The notes beneath the pieces were generated by a model that worked only from the letters and a program-made list of their open reading frames with translations, did not search any database and was not told where the DNA came from. A DNA stretch of 64,000 nucleotides, taken from contig CACVBU010000878.1 in NCBI GenBank assembly GCA_902728285.1, positions 980,025-1,044,024 on the forward strand, in the 5' to 3' direction. This document shows positions 37,299-49,900 of this stretch, piece by piece (the stretch's first letter is position 1; each line of letters begins with the position of its first letter). The position numbers and the translations under genes are program-made. Source of the stretch: Clytia hemisphaerica (lineage: Eukaryota > Cnidaria > Hydrozoa > Leptothecata > Clytiidae).

Positions 37299-37917
37299 CT
37301 AATGAAATGAAAAAAATTGAGAAAAACTTTAAGTCTGTGTTAAAAAGGCGTGCGGTATTTTTAATTTTGGCAATAACTTTCTTGTCGACTAAAAAAACAA
37401 CAAAAACACACATTTTAGGGGTCAACCATTAGAGCACTTTCTTGCAAGTATATCTAGCCATCGAAAATCTTTAAGTCAAAAATTTTTATCTACTATGTTT
37501 TCAAAGCCCAATTTTGAAATATAGTCCAGATTTATTTTGAAATTTTCTTTTTTACAAGGATATACTCTTTTTGAGCTGCAGACTAAATCATTATTTCCAT
37601 ACTAATGAAAATATCTATGAACGAAAATGATTGAGTGTTGAGTTAAAAAAAAACGAGTTGCGAAAAACTGGGTTATGACGTCATTTGAAAAATTCTGACA
37701 TGAAAATACAACTGTGAATTAATTGCGAAAATTGAGAAATGGGTCTGAAAAACATAAGAGCAGCGTGTTTTTGCTCGAACAGAGCGGGAGTTAAGCGTGC
37801 AAAAGGTGCAGGACGGGTAACGGGAGGAAAATTCAACTTTTCCTTTCGGGATTAAAGTCCCTGGTAGGGTAATCTCCGAGCAGATTCTGATACTTCGCGC
37901 ATAGCAATAGCACTTAT

Positions 37918-37961
37918 TCACTCTAAAAGCCATGGCAGCTCCGTATGGGAATCTGCAATTT
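37918..37961 (-). CDS. Gene 2 last exon with stop
   Basis: Acceptor CAAATTTTCAG, then two bases completing the split codon, 13 codons ending PWLLE, and TGA. It is short, so the call rests on the acceptor and the phase. Confidence 0.6.
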
Positions 37962-40900
37962 CTGAAAATTTGTGTCCATAATATATAATCAAATAAAAAA
38001 CAACAACATTAAACCATGGAAATTCACACTGATTCACAGTTTTTGAAAACGAAAAAAAAGCAATTGTGCTGTGCCTGACGCAAAAGTAAGATAAACTGTA
38101 AAATGTACCTCCCTTAACAGTGACAATGGAGAGTTTAGTTCTTGCTCTTGATAGGGCTTCGCCAAACATATGTCTACTGTGAATGTCTTCCTCATTCCAT
38201 AGAACTAACACCTGTGAAGAAAGAGAGAAATTCAAATTGAGTGTAAACAACATTACCTTATTACCTTAAAAGGAATAAATTTTATTGGAAAGAAAATATT
38301 TTTTTTGCAGTTATGTCCGCCAAATTAAGTTCAAAAATTTATTTATTTCGCAATTCGTAAAATCTCGTCTTTTTGCTTATATGCAATAAAGATTTTTGTC
38401 CAAAAATATCCTGCAACGCAACTACAACGCCAAATTAAGTCCCGATCAAACTAGATTTCTCCACACAAACTTTCAGCAAAAAATGAAGAAAATCAGCATG
38501 CTTCAAATTTTGGATGCTCTTATAAAATAAACGCCGTGTACCTCATCACAATCCATGCCTCTACACCCACGACAATCAACCAATAACGCTTCGACATCAT
38601 TTTGCCATTTTCCGATGATTGTTTCTTTTGTTTCTGTACTTGGTGCATGTTTACCTTTGATATTATCTGTATACTCCACAAAGCGAACGTCAGAATTACC
38701 CAATGCGCATCTTGCAAGAGGGAGTAACTCAATAGAGTTGCAGATGAACATCCATTTGTTTGGCTTTCGCTTCTTCTTAACAAAACTTGTCAAGAAATAT
38801 GCAAACTTTTCTACATCATTTACAGCATCAAGACGCAATAAATATGGGATATCACCTTCAACTCCAGAGCCATCCAGAAAATCTGTTGGATAATGAAATG
38901 TTGAGATGATTTTAGATTTACTATCAGATGGTCCATTGGATAATTTGCATAGCGCATCTAGCTTTAATGTCGGAGCTTTGATTGCTTCTTGATGTGGATG
39001 ATTTGGAGATTCTACTGATTGGATTACTTGTGGATCAAAGGTCACGGTTGGTTGAACTTTGGAGGAAGCCACCGCTTGATTTTCAGATGAAATGGCAATC
39101 TTTTCTTCATTGCTAGGTAAAGTGTATACTGCTTGTTTCTTCTCAGTCATAATAAGGGATTCCTTGATAGCATCTCCAATTTTAGACGAAAACCTCATGG
39201 TACGTTGAAGCTCAAATTTGGTAAAATTCAATTCATCAAGGGAAGAAGAAGAATATTCTTTAGTGGGCTGAATTTCTTCAAAGACTCGGTGTTTTTGGCA
39301 GCTTTGAATAGCTAACAAAACATGAAGTTGATCGGAAACAGTCGAATTGAAAAGAGTATTTAACGCTTCTGCATCTTCAGTACTCATATCTTCACTATCA
39401 TACTCATCAATGACTGCATAGATTTTATCATTACCAGAGTTGTACTTTGTTGAGATGTAATTCAAACAGTCATTTAGCGATAACATTTCGCCTGAGCCAC
39501 TCTGCGGTGAAAGGTCGACGACACAATTGAACTCGGCACCGTCGGTTTGGCACATTTTCTTCATAAGGACATTGAGTAAAGAGTATTCTTCGAAATTGAT
39601 GTAAAACACTGTAAAGTCTTCCTTTTTGCTGAATTTCTGGATGGCTTGGTTGACGATTACACTTTTGCCTGAACCATAGGGTCCTATTGAAACATAAACA
39701 AGAAAATAAACCATAAGAATACTAGAACATTAATTCTTTAGCTTTAAGATCAGGGGCGGATACAGGAATTTTTATCACTGTGTGAAAATTCCGGTTTACC
39801 CCAATTTTTCCAATATAATCCCGATTTTTGAATCCGATAATTGAAGGAATACTCTACCCCATCGCTACATGCCACACACATGTATATAACACCTTTGATT
39901 CACTCTACTTATAAGAGCACATAATCATAGTTTCAAAATGTCCTCATGTTAGTTTATGTTCTTGTAAAAAACTTTAGATCAGACTCAGAAAGAGAGAAAA
40001 CTTCGTGATTTTATGACGATAAAATCTCCGAATATCTCTGGAATATCCGCTATGACTGGCAAGAAATAAAAGTCATAACTCAAACCCACATCGACCTCAA
40101 TTCGCTTTCTCGCAATCAAAACAAGATGTCGGAAGAAATGTAAGTTGTGGTTTTATCTATTATCATCCCACTAATCACCTTGGATATTTTACAAAGTGTT
40201 GCATAATCCTTTCTTTCATTACTTGATTGAAGGATACCTGCATAGATTGTGTTTGCTCTTCCATCGCAGCGCGTTGGGGAACAAACGGAACCAAGAAACC
40301 CTTGCAACCATTACGTGGCTGAGAGAGGGCAGTTTTGTTGTCTTTCAATCATTACTTGATGGGGGATTTCAATATGTTTTCTCGTATTTTTCGTAGAACT
40401 GCAACAAAATCTCACGAATCTACTGCTACTGAATCAACAAGTACTGGGGGTACTGAAGAGAATGCTGTTCATGTCGAGAATGTTACTACAAACCAACAAA
40501 CTCTGACCTCTCCCACCCTTACTAGTACGGCTGCTTCTACAAATGTTCCTACTGGGACTGGGAAGAGATCTGCTTTGCCTTTGGACGGTCATCTGCAACC
40601 AGCCCCAAAATTAGCCAGATATGAACTTGACGAGAACGAAGATGGTAGAGTCTGGGAGATGAGGGAAGCCCAGGCTGTTTATCTAAATAAATATCTCTCC
40701 AAGCCACGTCAATAATTGTCAGATTAAGAAAAAAATCTTAGACGAATCACCCACGCCAATAAACATAAAAAATGTTCCAATTTTGGACACCCATATAAAG
40801 GAATTGTTACAAGAACATTCTAAATTAGACGTGCTTCATAGGGACAAAACACTCAAAGGCATACACGATAGTGTCCATGCGGTATTGGGTCCTATGTGCA

Positions 40901-43900
40901 TCATTTGGGACATGGTTGAGTCATAGCGCCAGGCGCTCTTGGACAATGATCAGGAGGACACCTTGGCAGAACCCGCAAGATTATTTGATCAGACTATAAT
41001 TTTACTTGCTCAATGCTTCAATGATATTTCTTACCAGCGAAGACTGGAGGTACTGTCCAGCCTCATAACAAGTCAACCTATGGTCAAGGACTAAACTGGA
41101 TAACCCAGGGAATCCAGAACTATTTGGGCCTTCTTTTGATGAGGAACTCTCGAAAAATTCATCGATTCGTTCGAAAGCCCGGACGGCTTTTACCGCACTG
41201 AAGAAGCCTCAATCTGGTCTGCAGACCCGAGGACGTGGACGTAGGCGTGGTTACCCACGTGGACAGTCCCATCATACGGTTGGTTACAATAATGGTTACG
41301 GTCGTGGTGGCAATTTTTCGGGTGGAAGATGGCCCTTTCGGTGGAGCCCTCGCCTCAGAGGTGCAAGAGGCAGAGGGCAGTCATTCAGAATGGGTGGAAT
41401 TCAGGCAACAGAGGAGGTAAGAGATGTTTCCATTCCAAATTTTATCCCACTTCACAAGCTGGGGAAGGTTCATCTAGCCTTAAGGGGAATGTTTCCGATA
41501 ATGCCAGAGGGTCACATAAAACCGGTAGGGAAGATCAAGTGTTTCCCTTAATGGAGGAACCACTTCAATCCAGAATTCCACCTGCTTGTCCATTGAAACC
41601 GGACGAGATGAAGCTTGTAGACAAAGAGGTAGAGGAGATGATCCAGAAGGGTGCAATCCAGGAAGTCTCCCCAATACCAGGCCAATTTGTAAGCTCAATA
41701 TTTGTAGTAGAGAAGAAAGATTCAGGATATCGTCCGGTCATAAATTTAAAGAAATTGAATCAGTACATCCCTTACCAACACTTCAAGATGGAGTCTTTAG
41801 ATCTGTTAAAGGATCTTCTCCAAACCAACGATTTGATGGTGAAAGTGGACCTCAAGGACGCCTATTACTCTGTTCCTCTGAGGGACCACTCACAGTATGT
41901 CAAGTATGTCAGGTTTCATTGGCGAGGGAAGCTGTATCAATTTCTTTGCCTGTGCTTCGGACTAGCTCCTGCTCCCAGGATTTTCTCAAAACTTCTGAAG
42001 ACTCCAATGACCTTACTCAGGAGACTGAACATTCGTTTAGTGATCTATTTGGACGATATTTTGATAATGGGTCGATCAAAGGAAGAGATAGAGGTTGCCA
42101 GGGACTCATTGATTTTCGTGCTACAGTGTCTAGGTTTCACTATAAACATGAACAAATGGAGTTTCTGGGGGTAGTGATAGACTCAAAAAAGATGATGCTA
42201 TTCTTGCCAGAAAAGAAGAAATTAAACATAATTGCCATGTGTCAATCTATCATAGAGAAAAAGAAGGTTTCTCTGAGGACCCTTGCAAAGATTATAGGGA
42301 AACTGTCATCTTCAGCAGTAGCGGTTCTTCCTGCCCCGCTTCATCTCAGGATTCTTCAGCAGACCCAAATAAGGGCGTGGCTTGTCAACAACGATTTCGA
42401 GACAAAAGTGGAGGTATCAGAAGAGATGAAAGAGGAGCTCTCTTGGTGGGTGGAAAACCTACATCTGAGCAACGGGAAGAGATTGGACTCTCCATATCCA
42501 GATCTGGTGATAGCATCGGACGCCTCAAAGGAGGGTTGGGGTGCAGTCTGTCGTGGTCAGAGAACAGGGGGGCCTTGGTCTCCACTGGAGAGGGGCACTC
42601 ATATCAACATACTAGAACATACTAGAGCTCAAAGCAGCATTATTGGCTGTGAGGACCTTTCTAGGAATATTTCCCTCTACACAGTTTCTTCATCTCCAGA
42701 TGGACAATCTCACAGCTCTGTCCTATGTTGTCAAGCAGGGAGGTACTCCGAATCAGGAACTTTGTCTGTTGACCAGGGAGTTATGGAACCTTCTGTTGTC
42801 GAAAGGGATCACAGTTACAGTAGAGTATCTTCCAGGGGTTTTGAATGTTATAGCCGACTACGAGTCTCGCCATATACAGGACTCAAGCGAGTGGATGCTC
42901 TGCCCAACAATATTCAATCAAGTGTGTCAGGTTCTGGGGATACCAGAAGTAGATCTATTTGCTTCCAGAGTTCCAAAGTATTTTGCTTGGAAGCTGGGTC
43001 CGTTCAGCATAGGGAGGGACGCCTTTCAGACAAGATGGTCTCAGCCCAAAGGTTATGCCTTCCCCCCTTTCTCTCTGATAGGAAGGGTTCTGAGGAAGGT
43101 AGAGGTAGATCAAGCTACACTGATTTTGGTAACTCCAGTGTGGCAGGGTCAACCATGGTTACCCAAGCTCCTCTAAATATCAATAAGGAATCCAATACTT
43201 TTACCTTTTCAGAAGGATATGTTGAAAAATCCAAAGGACGAGGGTCATCCATTGCTGTTAAACAATAGTCTAAGATTAGCAGTCTGGTTAGTATCAGGGA
43301 AATTGGATTTGATTGTGAGCTATCAGAGGGGGCTTCCAACCTTATCAAATCCTCCCGTAGAAAAGGTACAAGGTCTCGTTACCAGTGCGCCTGGACTAAG
43401 TGGTCTGGCTGATGTTTGCGGAGACAAGTTGATCCTGTCTAATGCCCTGTAGCCGAAATTTTAAACTTCTTGGCAGATCTTTTTTAACAAGAATTACAGT
43501 ATGATACGATTGCAGGTTACAGTTCGGCTTACCATGACCCTATTGATGGGTCTAGAGTTGGCAGTCATCCTAAAGTTACTACTTTAATTACCGCTGTGTT
43601 CAATGAAAGATGTCCGAAACCTAGATTTTGCTTTGTTTGGGATGTTGAGACTGTTCTTAGATAGTTGAAGTCATTGGGTAATGATTTGTCAGATAAAATG
43701 CTTACTCTGAAAGTCACTATGCTCTTGGCCCTAACTTCGGTGTGCAGGGTACATGAAATCAAGTTTCTAGACAAAGATTATATGGTTACCACGAGTGAGA
43801 CGGTTGTGTTTCATTTTGGAGCGGTTACTAAGACCGCCAGACCGGGTAAAATGAAACCACCTGTTGAGTTTATAGCCTTTCCTCAGGATCCTATTTTATG

Positions 43901-46900
43901 TGTCCTTACCAATCTAAAACTATACCTAGATAGATGCAAAGGCTGGGGAAGAGATAAAGGCCAATTATTGGTTAGTCATATTTCTCCCCATGACCCGGTG
44001 TCATGGTATTGATGTTGAAAAATTCAAGGGGCACTCAACACGGTCAGTTTCTTCCTCAAAGGCTAAAAGTTTGGGTATTTCTACCAAGGAAATTCTGGAA
44101 CGAGGTCATTGGACTCGAGAGTCAACATTTCAAAAGTTTTATTTCAGGCCAGTAGATGGGGAGAGTTCGGGCGATAGTTTTCAACGGAAACTTCTTAGCA
44201 TCAGTCATAAAGGGCTTTGAAGAGAGGTCGATGTGGGTTTCAGTTATGACTTTTATTTCTTGCCAGTCATAGCGGATATTCCAGTATTTATCTGGCGGAG
44301 ATTTTATCGTCATAAAATTGAGGATTGTGCAAGGGCGCGAAGCGCCCGTAGTGCAATCCAGATTTTATAAGATAAAATCGAAGCCTAAAGATAAATACTG
44401 CCCACCCAATCCCTACCCGATTATAGCGACATTGATATTTATTTCCTTTTCTTCTATTTCTTCAGGTTATGGGAGTCGTGGTGGTTACAACAAATGATTT
44501 GTATCTATTTTGAGTTTTTAATTAAAAGAATATACGATATCAGTTCAATCGAACTTATTCATGTTGTCTTTTACTTTTTGTATTTCCTTAATGCTTGCTC
44601 GAAAGCTTTAACTTTAGTACCTTTTTCTTAGTTTGTGATGGGATCGAAGTCTTGTTGCCTTTTCTTTAAAAAAATTTGAAAAATTTCGACTAATTTATTT
44701 TTTCAAAAGATGCTTGGTTTGAGTTATTTCATTTATTTATTTATTCCAGTATTTATCTTTAGGCTTTGATTTTATCTTATAAAATCTGGATTGCACTACG
44801 GGCGCTTCGCGCCCTTGCTCAATCCTCAATTTGTTTACACGTAAATCGCGATAGTGTGAAGGGTATGAAAAAGTGGTCTCACAAGTCTGAAGGAATGAAA
44901 ATTCGTGAAAAGTATGCAAAACTATGTAATTATCGTCACGAAATTCTGCCAAAATAATCTCCACCGTTGAGGTATGATAACAAGATGAATGCGACTCCTT
45001 CAGTAAACTTATTACGATGGAGAGTCTCTCTAACTCAAACAAAAGCTTCTTTGACGTCATTTTGAACACAGAAAGTGAAACGTATCAACAGATGTACCTT
45101 TTGAACATTTTGTGTACAGAAAGCATTTATGTTTCTTTGAAAGAACAAAATATTTTTTCTATAAGAAAAAATTTATAGAAAACAATTTTAGTGTTTTTAA
45201 TTTTTCGAATTGAGAAAATTGAGTGTGTGTTCACATACCCTGTATCCGCCCCTGAAGATCAAAGAAAGCCGCTTCGAAAGTATTTAAAAAGAGTTTAACG
45301 GCAATTTATGTTTTTTACCGTATACTATTTTAACTATGAGCATTGTACTATAGTGATAGTGAAATGCTTTTATGTGAGAATGAAATATTTTGATGTGAGA
45401 ATGAAATATTTTGGTGTGAGAATGAAAGGTTTTGGTGTGAGAATGAAATATTTTGATGTGAGAATGAAAGGTTTTGGTGTGAGAATGAAAGGCTTTGAAG
45501 TGGGAATGAAAGGTTTTGGTGTGAGAGTGAAAGGTTTTGGCGTGAGAAAGAAAGGCTTTGAAGTGGGAATGAAAGGTTTTGGTGTGAGAATGAAAGGTTT
45601 TGGTGTGAGAATGAAAGGCTTTGAAGTGAGAATGAAAGGTTTTGGTGTGAGAAAGAAAGGCTTTGAAGTGGGAATGAAAGGTTTTGGTGTGAGAATGAAA
45701 TATTTTGATGTGAGAATGAAATGCTTTGAAGTGGAAATGAAAGGTTTTGGTGTGAGAATGAAATTTGGTGAGGTTTTTGTGTGAGAAATGAAGGTTTTGG
45801 TTGTGAAATGAAGGTTTTTTGGTGTGGAATGAAAGGCTTGTGTGAGAATGAAAGGTTTTGGTGTGTGAAAGAAAGGCTTTGAGAATGAAGGTTTTTGGTG
45901 TGAGAATGAAAGGCTTTGATGTGAGAATGAAAGGTTTTGGTGTGAGAATGAAAGGCTTTGATGTGAGAATGAAAGGTTTTGGTGTGAGAATGAAAGGCTT
46001 TGAAGTGGGAATGAAGGTTTTGGTGTGAGTGAAGTTTGTGGAATGTTTGTGTGAGAATGAACGGTTTTTGGTTGGAGAAATGAATGCTTTGAAGTGGGAA
46101 TGAAAGGTTTTGGTTGCGAGTGAAAGGGTTTTGGCGTGAGAAGAAAGCTTTTGAAGTGGAATGAAGGTTTTGGTGTGAGAATGAAAGGTTTTGGTGTTTG
46201 GAAAGGCTTTGATGTGAGAATGAAGGTTTGGTTGTGAGAATGAAAGGCTTTGGTGGGAATGAATGAAATTTTTGTGGGTGCATAGGTTGAGAATGAAATG
46301 AGAATGAAAGGTTTTGGTGGTTGATGAATGTGAATGAAAGGTTTTGGTGTGTTTTTGAGTGAAAGGTTTTGCGTGAGAAAGAATGAAAGGTTTTGGTGTG
46401 AGAAGGTGAAAAGGCTTTGAATGAAAGGTTTTGGTGTGAGAATGAAAGGTTTTTGTGGTGTGAGAATGAAAGGTTTTGGTGTGGGAAGTGAAATGGTTTG
46501 GTTTGTGTGAGAGTGAAGGTTTGAAGTGATGAATGAAATCTTTGAAGTGGGAATGAAAGGATTTTTGGGTGAGAATGAAAGGTTTTTGAAGTGGGAATGA
46601 AAGGTTTTGGTGTGAGAATGTAAGGCTTTAAAGTGAAAATAAAAGGTTTTGGTGTGAGAATGAAAGGTTTTGGTGTGAGAATGAAAGGCTTTGAAGTGGG
46701 AATGAAAGGTTTTGGTGTGAGAATGAAAGGTTTTGGTGTGAGAATGTAAGGCTTTAAAGTGAGAGTGAAAGGTTTTGGTGTGAGAATGAAAGGTTTTGGT
46801 GTGAGAATGAAAGGTTTTGGTGTGAGAATGAAAGGCTTTGAAGTGGGAATGAAAGGTTTTGGTGTGAGAGTGAAAGGTTTTGGTGTGAGAATGAAAGGTT

Positions 46901-49900
46901 TTGGTGTGAGAATGAAAGGTTTTGGTGTGAGAATGAAAGGCTTTGAAGTGAGAATGAAAGGTTTTGGTGTGAAAATGAAATGCTTTGAAGTGGGAATGAA
47001 AGGTTTTGAAGTGAGAGTGGAAGGTTTTGGTGTGAGAATGAAAAGTTTTAGTGTGAGAATGTAAGGTTTTTGTGTGAGAATGAAAGGCTTTGATGAGAAT
47101 GACAGGTTTTGGTGTGAGAATGAAATGCTTTGGTATGAGAATGAAAGGTTTTGGTGTGAAAATGAAAGGCTTTGAAGTGAGAATGAAAGGTTTTGGTGTG
47201 AGAATGAAATGTTTTGGTGTGAGAATGAAAGGTCTTTGTGAAGAGACAATGAAATGTTTTGTTGAGAAAATGAGGTCTTTGAGAGAAAAAGATGAATGTT
47301 TTAAAACAATGAAGTGCTTTGCTGACAGAATGAAATGTTCAGGTGAGAGAATGAAAGGTTTGGCGAGATAATAAAATGCTTTTATGAGAGAACGAAATAC
47401 AGTGTGTTCCGCAAAAAAGTATACTCAAAAAGTAAAGCGTAGCTCTGAAAAAACTGTCTATATATCGAGCTTAAATTTTAAACCAGCTAAAAGCAATCAT
47501 TAAGCTTTTTGTGGTCAGAAATTCATTGCAAGAGAATTTTCGATTCAAGAGATATCAAGTCATAAGTAAGCAAAGGTGTAGATTTTAAACATCGGAGATC
47601 AGGTAAATTTTTTTATAATTACTTCACTAAAAAGTAACGTTAATTTCAAATTGGAAGAAAGATAAAAAAAATCTAAATTTTTAATGCAAAAGAAAGAAAA
47701 ATTCTTCTTCTTTCCACTGCTGAAAGAATTCCTTTGGAAAAAAAGCCTTTTGTTAATGAGATAATTAATTTACAAGCTGCATAGGTCATCTTTCAAGATG
47801 CAAAGTTTCATCAAATTGACAAAAAAACAGACCTGTCAATCAAAAATTAATTAACTCTTTGGTAATAAAAATGATGCATCTCGACTTTTTTTAAACTCCA
47901 ACAGGGTGTAGTAAAAGCGTCATATCTCACTAAAGAAGAATTGTTCGAAATGAAATTCGGACAGTAGAAAGCTGAATAGCTGTGCTAGTTTTAAAAATCA
48001 TTCAAAACAGATCATCATTTATCTCAAAAGTTGACTTTATTTATTTGAGTATACTTTTTTTGCGGAACACACTGTATTTTGGTGTTGGAATGAAAACCTT
48101 TGGTGAGAGAATGAAAAATTTCGGTGAGGGAGTGAAAAGTTTTGGTGAGGGAGTGAAAAGCTTCTGTGAGAAAATGAAATGTTTCGGTGAGAGAGTGAAA
48201 GGTTTTGGTAAGAGAGTGAAATATTTTGGTGAGAGACTGAAAAGTTTTGATGAGAGAGAAAATGAAATGCTTTGACGAGAGAGCGAAATACTTTGGTTTG
48301 AAAATGAAAAGTTTCGGTGAAAAAATGAAATTTTTTGGCGAGAAAGTGAAATATTTTGGAGAGAAAATACAACTTTTCAATGAGAGAGAGAATTAAATGC
48401 TTTAGTGAGAGAGAGAAAGGTAATAATTTGATGAGAGAATGAAATGCTTTGGTGACAGAGCAAAATACTTTGGTGTGAGAATGAAAAGTTTCGGTGAGAG
48501 AACGAAATGTCTTGGTGAGAGAATGACAGGTTTTGGTGCGAGAGTGAAATGCTTTGATGAGAGAGTGAAATGCTTTGGAGTGAGAATGAAAAGATCTGGT
48601 GAGAGAGAGAGAAGGTTTCGGTGAAAGAATCTAATATTCAGGAGGGAGAATTAAATGATTTGGCGAGAGAATGAAAAGCTTAGGCGAGGGAGTGAAAGGT
48701 TTCAGTGAGATAATGAAAAGCTTTGGTAAGAGAAAGAGAAAGGTTTCGGTGAGAGAGTAATGTTTTGGTGTGAGAATGAAGGGAAGCATACCTGCAATTA
48801 TTTTTCGTTTTGAAGCATCTTCAAGTGCATTTCTTTGATCCTCTGTCAGTACCCTTTTCACAATGATTTCTGAGCCTCCAGCAAAGAGGCGCGGGAATCT
48901 GACATCTACTGAGGCTGACATTACGACAGAGCGAAATGCAGTTTTCAAAACTGTTGTTTTGTTTACATTGCTATTTCTGTTACCCTCTTTCCATTGTATT
49001 TTGAAGTCTTCCCACCATTCACTGCAGCCAGTTTCGAGATCATCTTTAAACATCATCAGCTCTTTACAATCTTTACAATTTATATCTTCTCTTTTATGGT
49101 ATAGTGCAGCAACAACATTGATGAGTACAACCTCTCCGTCTTTCAGTAGATCATCGTTTATAGAAAGGAATGCTTTTGCATTCTCGTTGGCCCTAACCAT
49201 GACATGCTGGATTTTTTCTTCCATGTTTTCTGGTAAAGTTATGAGGAAAATAGCAGGTATTTCAGCAGGATAGAAGATCATAGCATTCCCACCTTGCAAC
49301 AGATGCTCGAAATCTGTCTGAATTTGATTCGGATTAAAACCAATTATACAAGATATCTGCCTGTGAAAATCAACTTTGGACAAAATATACGACTCTTTTC
49401 CTTTCCCGATTTCAACCAATGTTTTTGCAATATGATGATTTGGTGAGTTTTCCTCAAGCTGGTATAATTGGGGTACAACAACGCAGCTTTCCGAAAAATT
49501 TTTTTTGACATAATCACGACAATTAATTTCAGTCAACCGACATTCTTCATTGTCTCCAGTCTGGAAACGGATTAATTTATCTCCACTAGGAGACTTCTTT
49601 AAAAATCTGGAAACGTCTGAGTCGGTTCCAAATGGATGCGATATTAAGGTGATATTTGGAAGCCAACGACTGAGTTGCCTGTGAGGTGTTACTTTGAATT
49701 AAAGAAAAATGCAAGTATCAATGATTTACTGACGAAGACTAAAAGTAATTAAAGGAATATTTTTGGCTGCAGGTGAAGTATTCTTAAGAATATTCTTAAC
49801 ATATTCTTATTCTTGACCGTTTAGAACACGCAGAAGTTAATGTTCATCACGAAGAAATCACTAGAGATTTATAATTAGCGAAAACAATTATGCTTCATTC

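Larger units (their letters stand above)
40009..44832 (+). mobile_element. DIRS-type retrotransposon, structurally complete, coding regions broken
   Basis: The hallmark layout is present: a left terminal sequence (40009-40107), gag-like frames, RT/RNase H, tyrosine recombinase, an internal complementary region (44226-44400) and a right terminal sequence (44747-44832). The first half of the internal region is the reverse complement of the left end and the second half that of the right end, as expected for DIRS replication through a circle. No target duplication is needed in this family. The ORFs contain frameshifts, a 10-bp duplication and a deletion, so it cannot be autonomous. Confidence 0.9.
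39751..45254. mobile_element. Inverted-repeat DNA element interrupted by a DIRS element
   Basis: CAGGGGCGGATACAGG starts the left end and CCTGTATCCGCCCCTG closes the right end. AAGAT lies on both sides (39746-39750, 45255-45259), a probable 5-bp duplication. After removal of the DIRS insertion only about 680 bp remain, so it was a MITE-sized element. CAGGGGCGG-type ends are common among hAT-like elements, and 5-bp duplications are known in some hAT groups; this is from memory. Confidence 0.72.

Noticed and set aside
37673-37933. 86-codon frame overlapping the last exon of gene 2
   Set aside because: Different frame from the spliced gene and no domain; the spliced exon has better support.
41586-43268. 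560-codon plus-strand frame over the DIRS element
   Set aside because: Only its middle part (about 42148-42616) is the true RNase H frame. The first and last thirds are shadows of the RT and RNase H frames.
45348-47249. 633-codon minus-strand frame rich in SHQNLSF repeats
   Set aside because: It is a translation of the 21-bp minisatellite, the opposite strand is equally open, and it lies in an intron.
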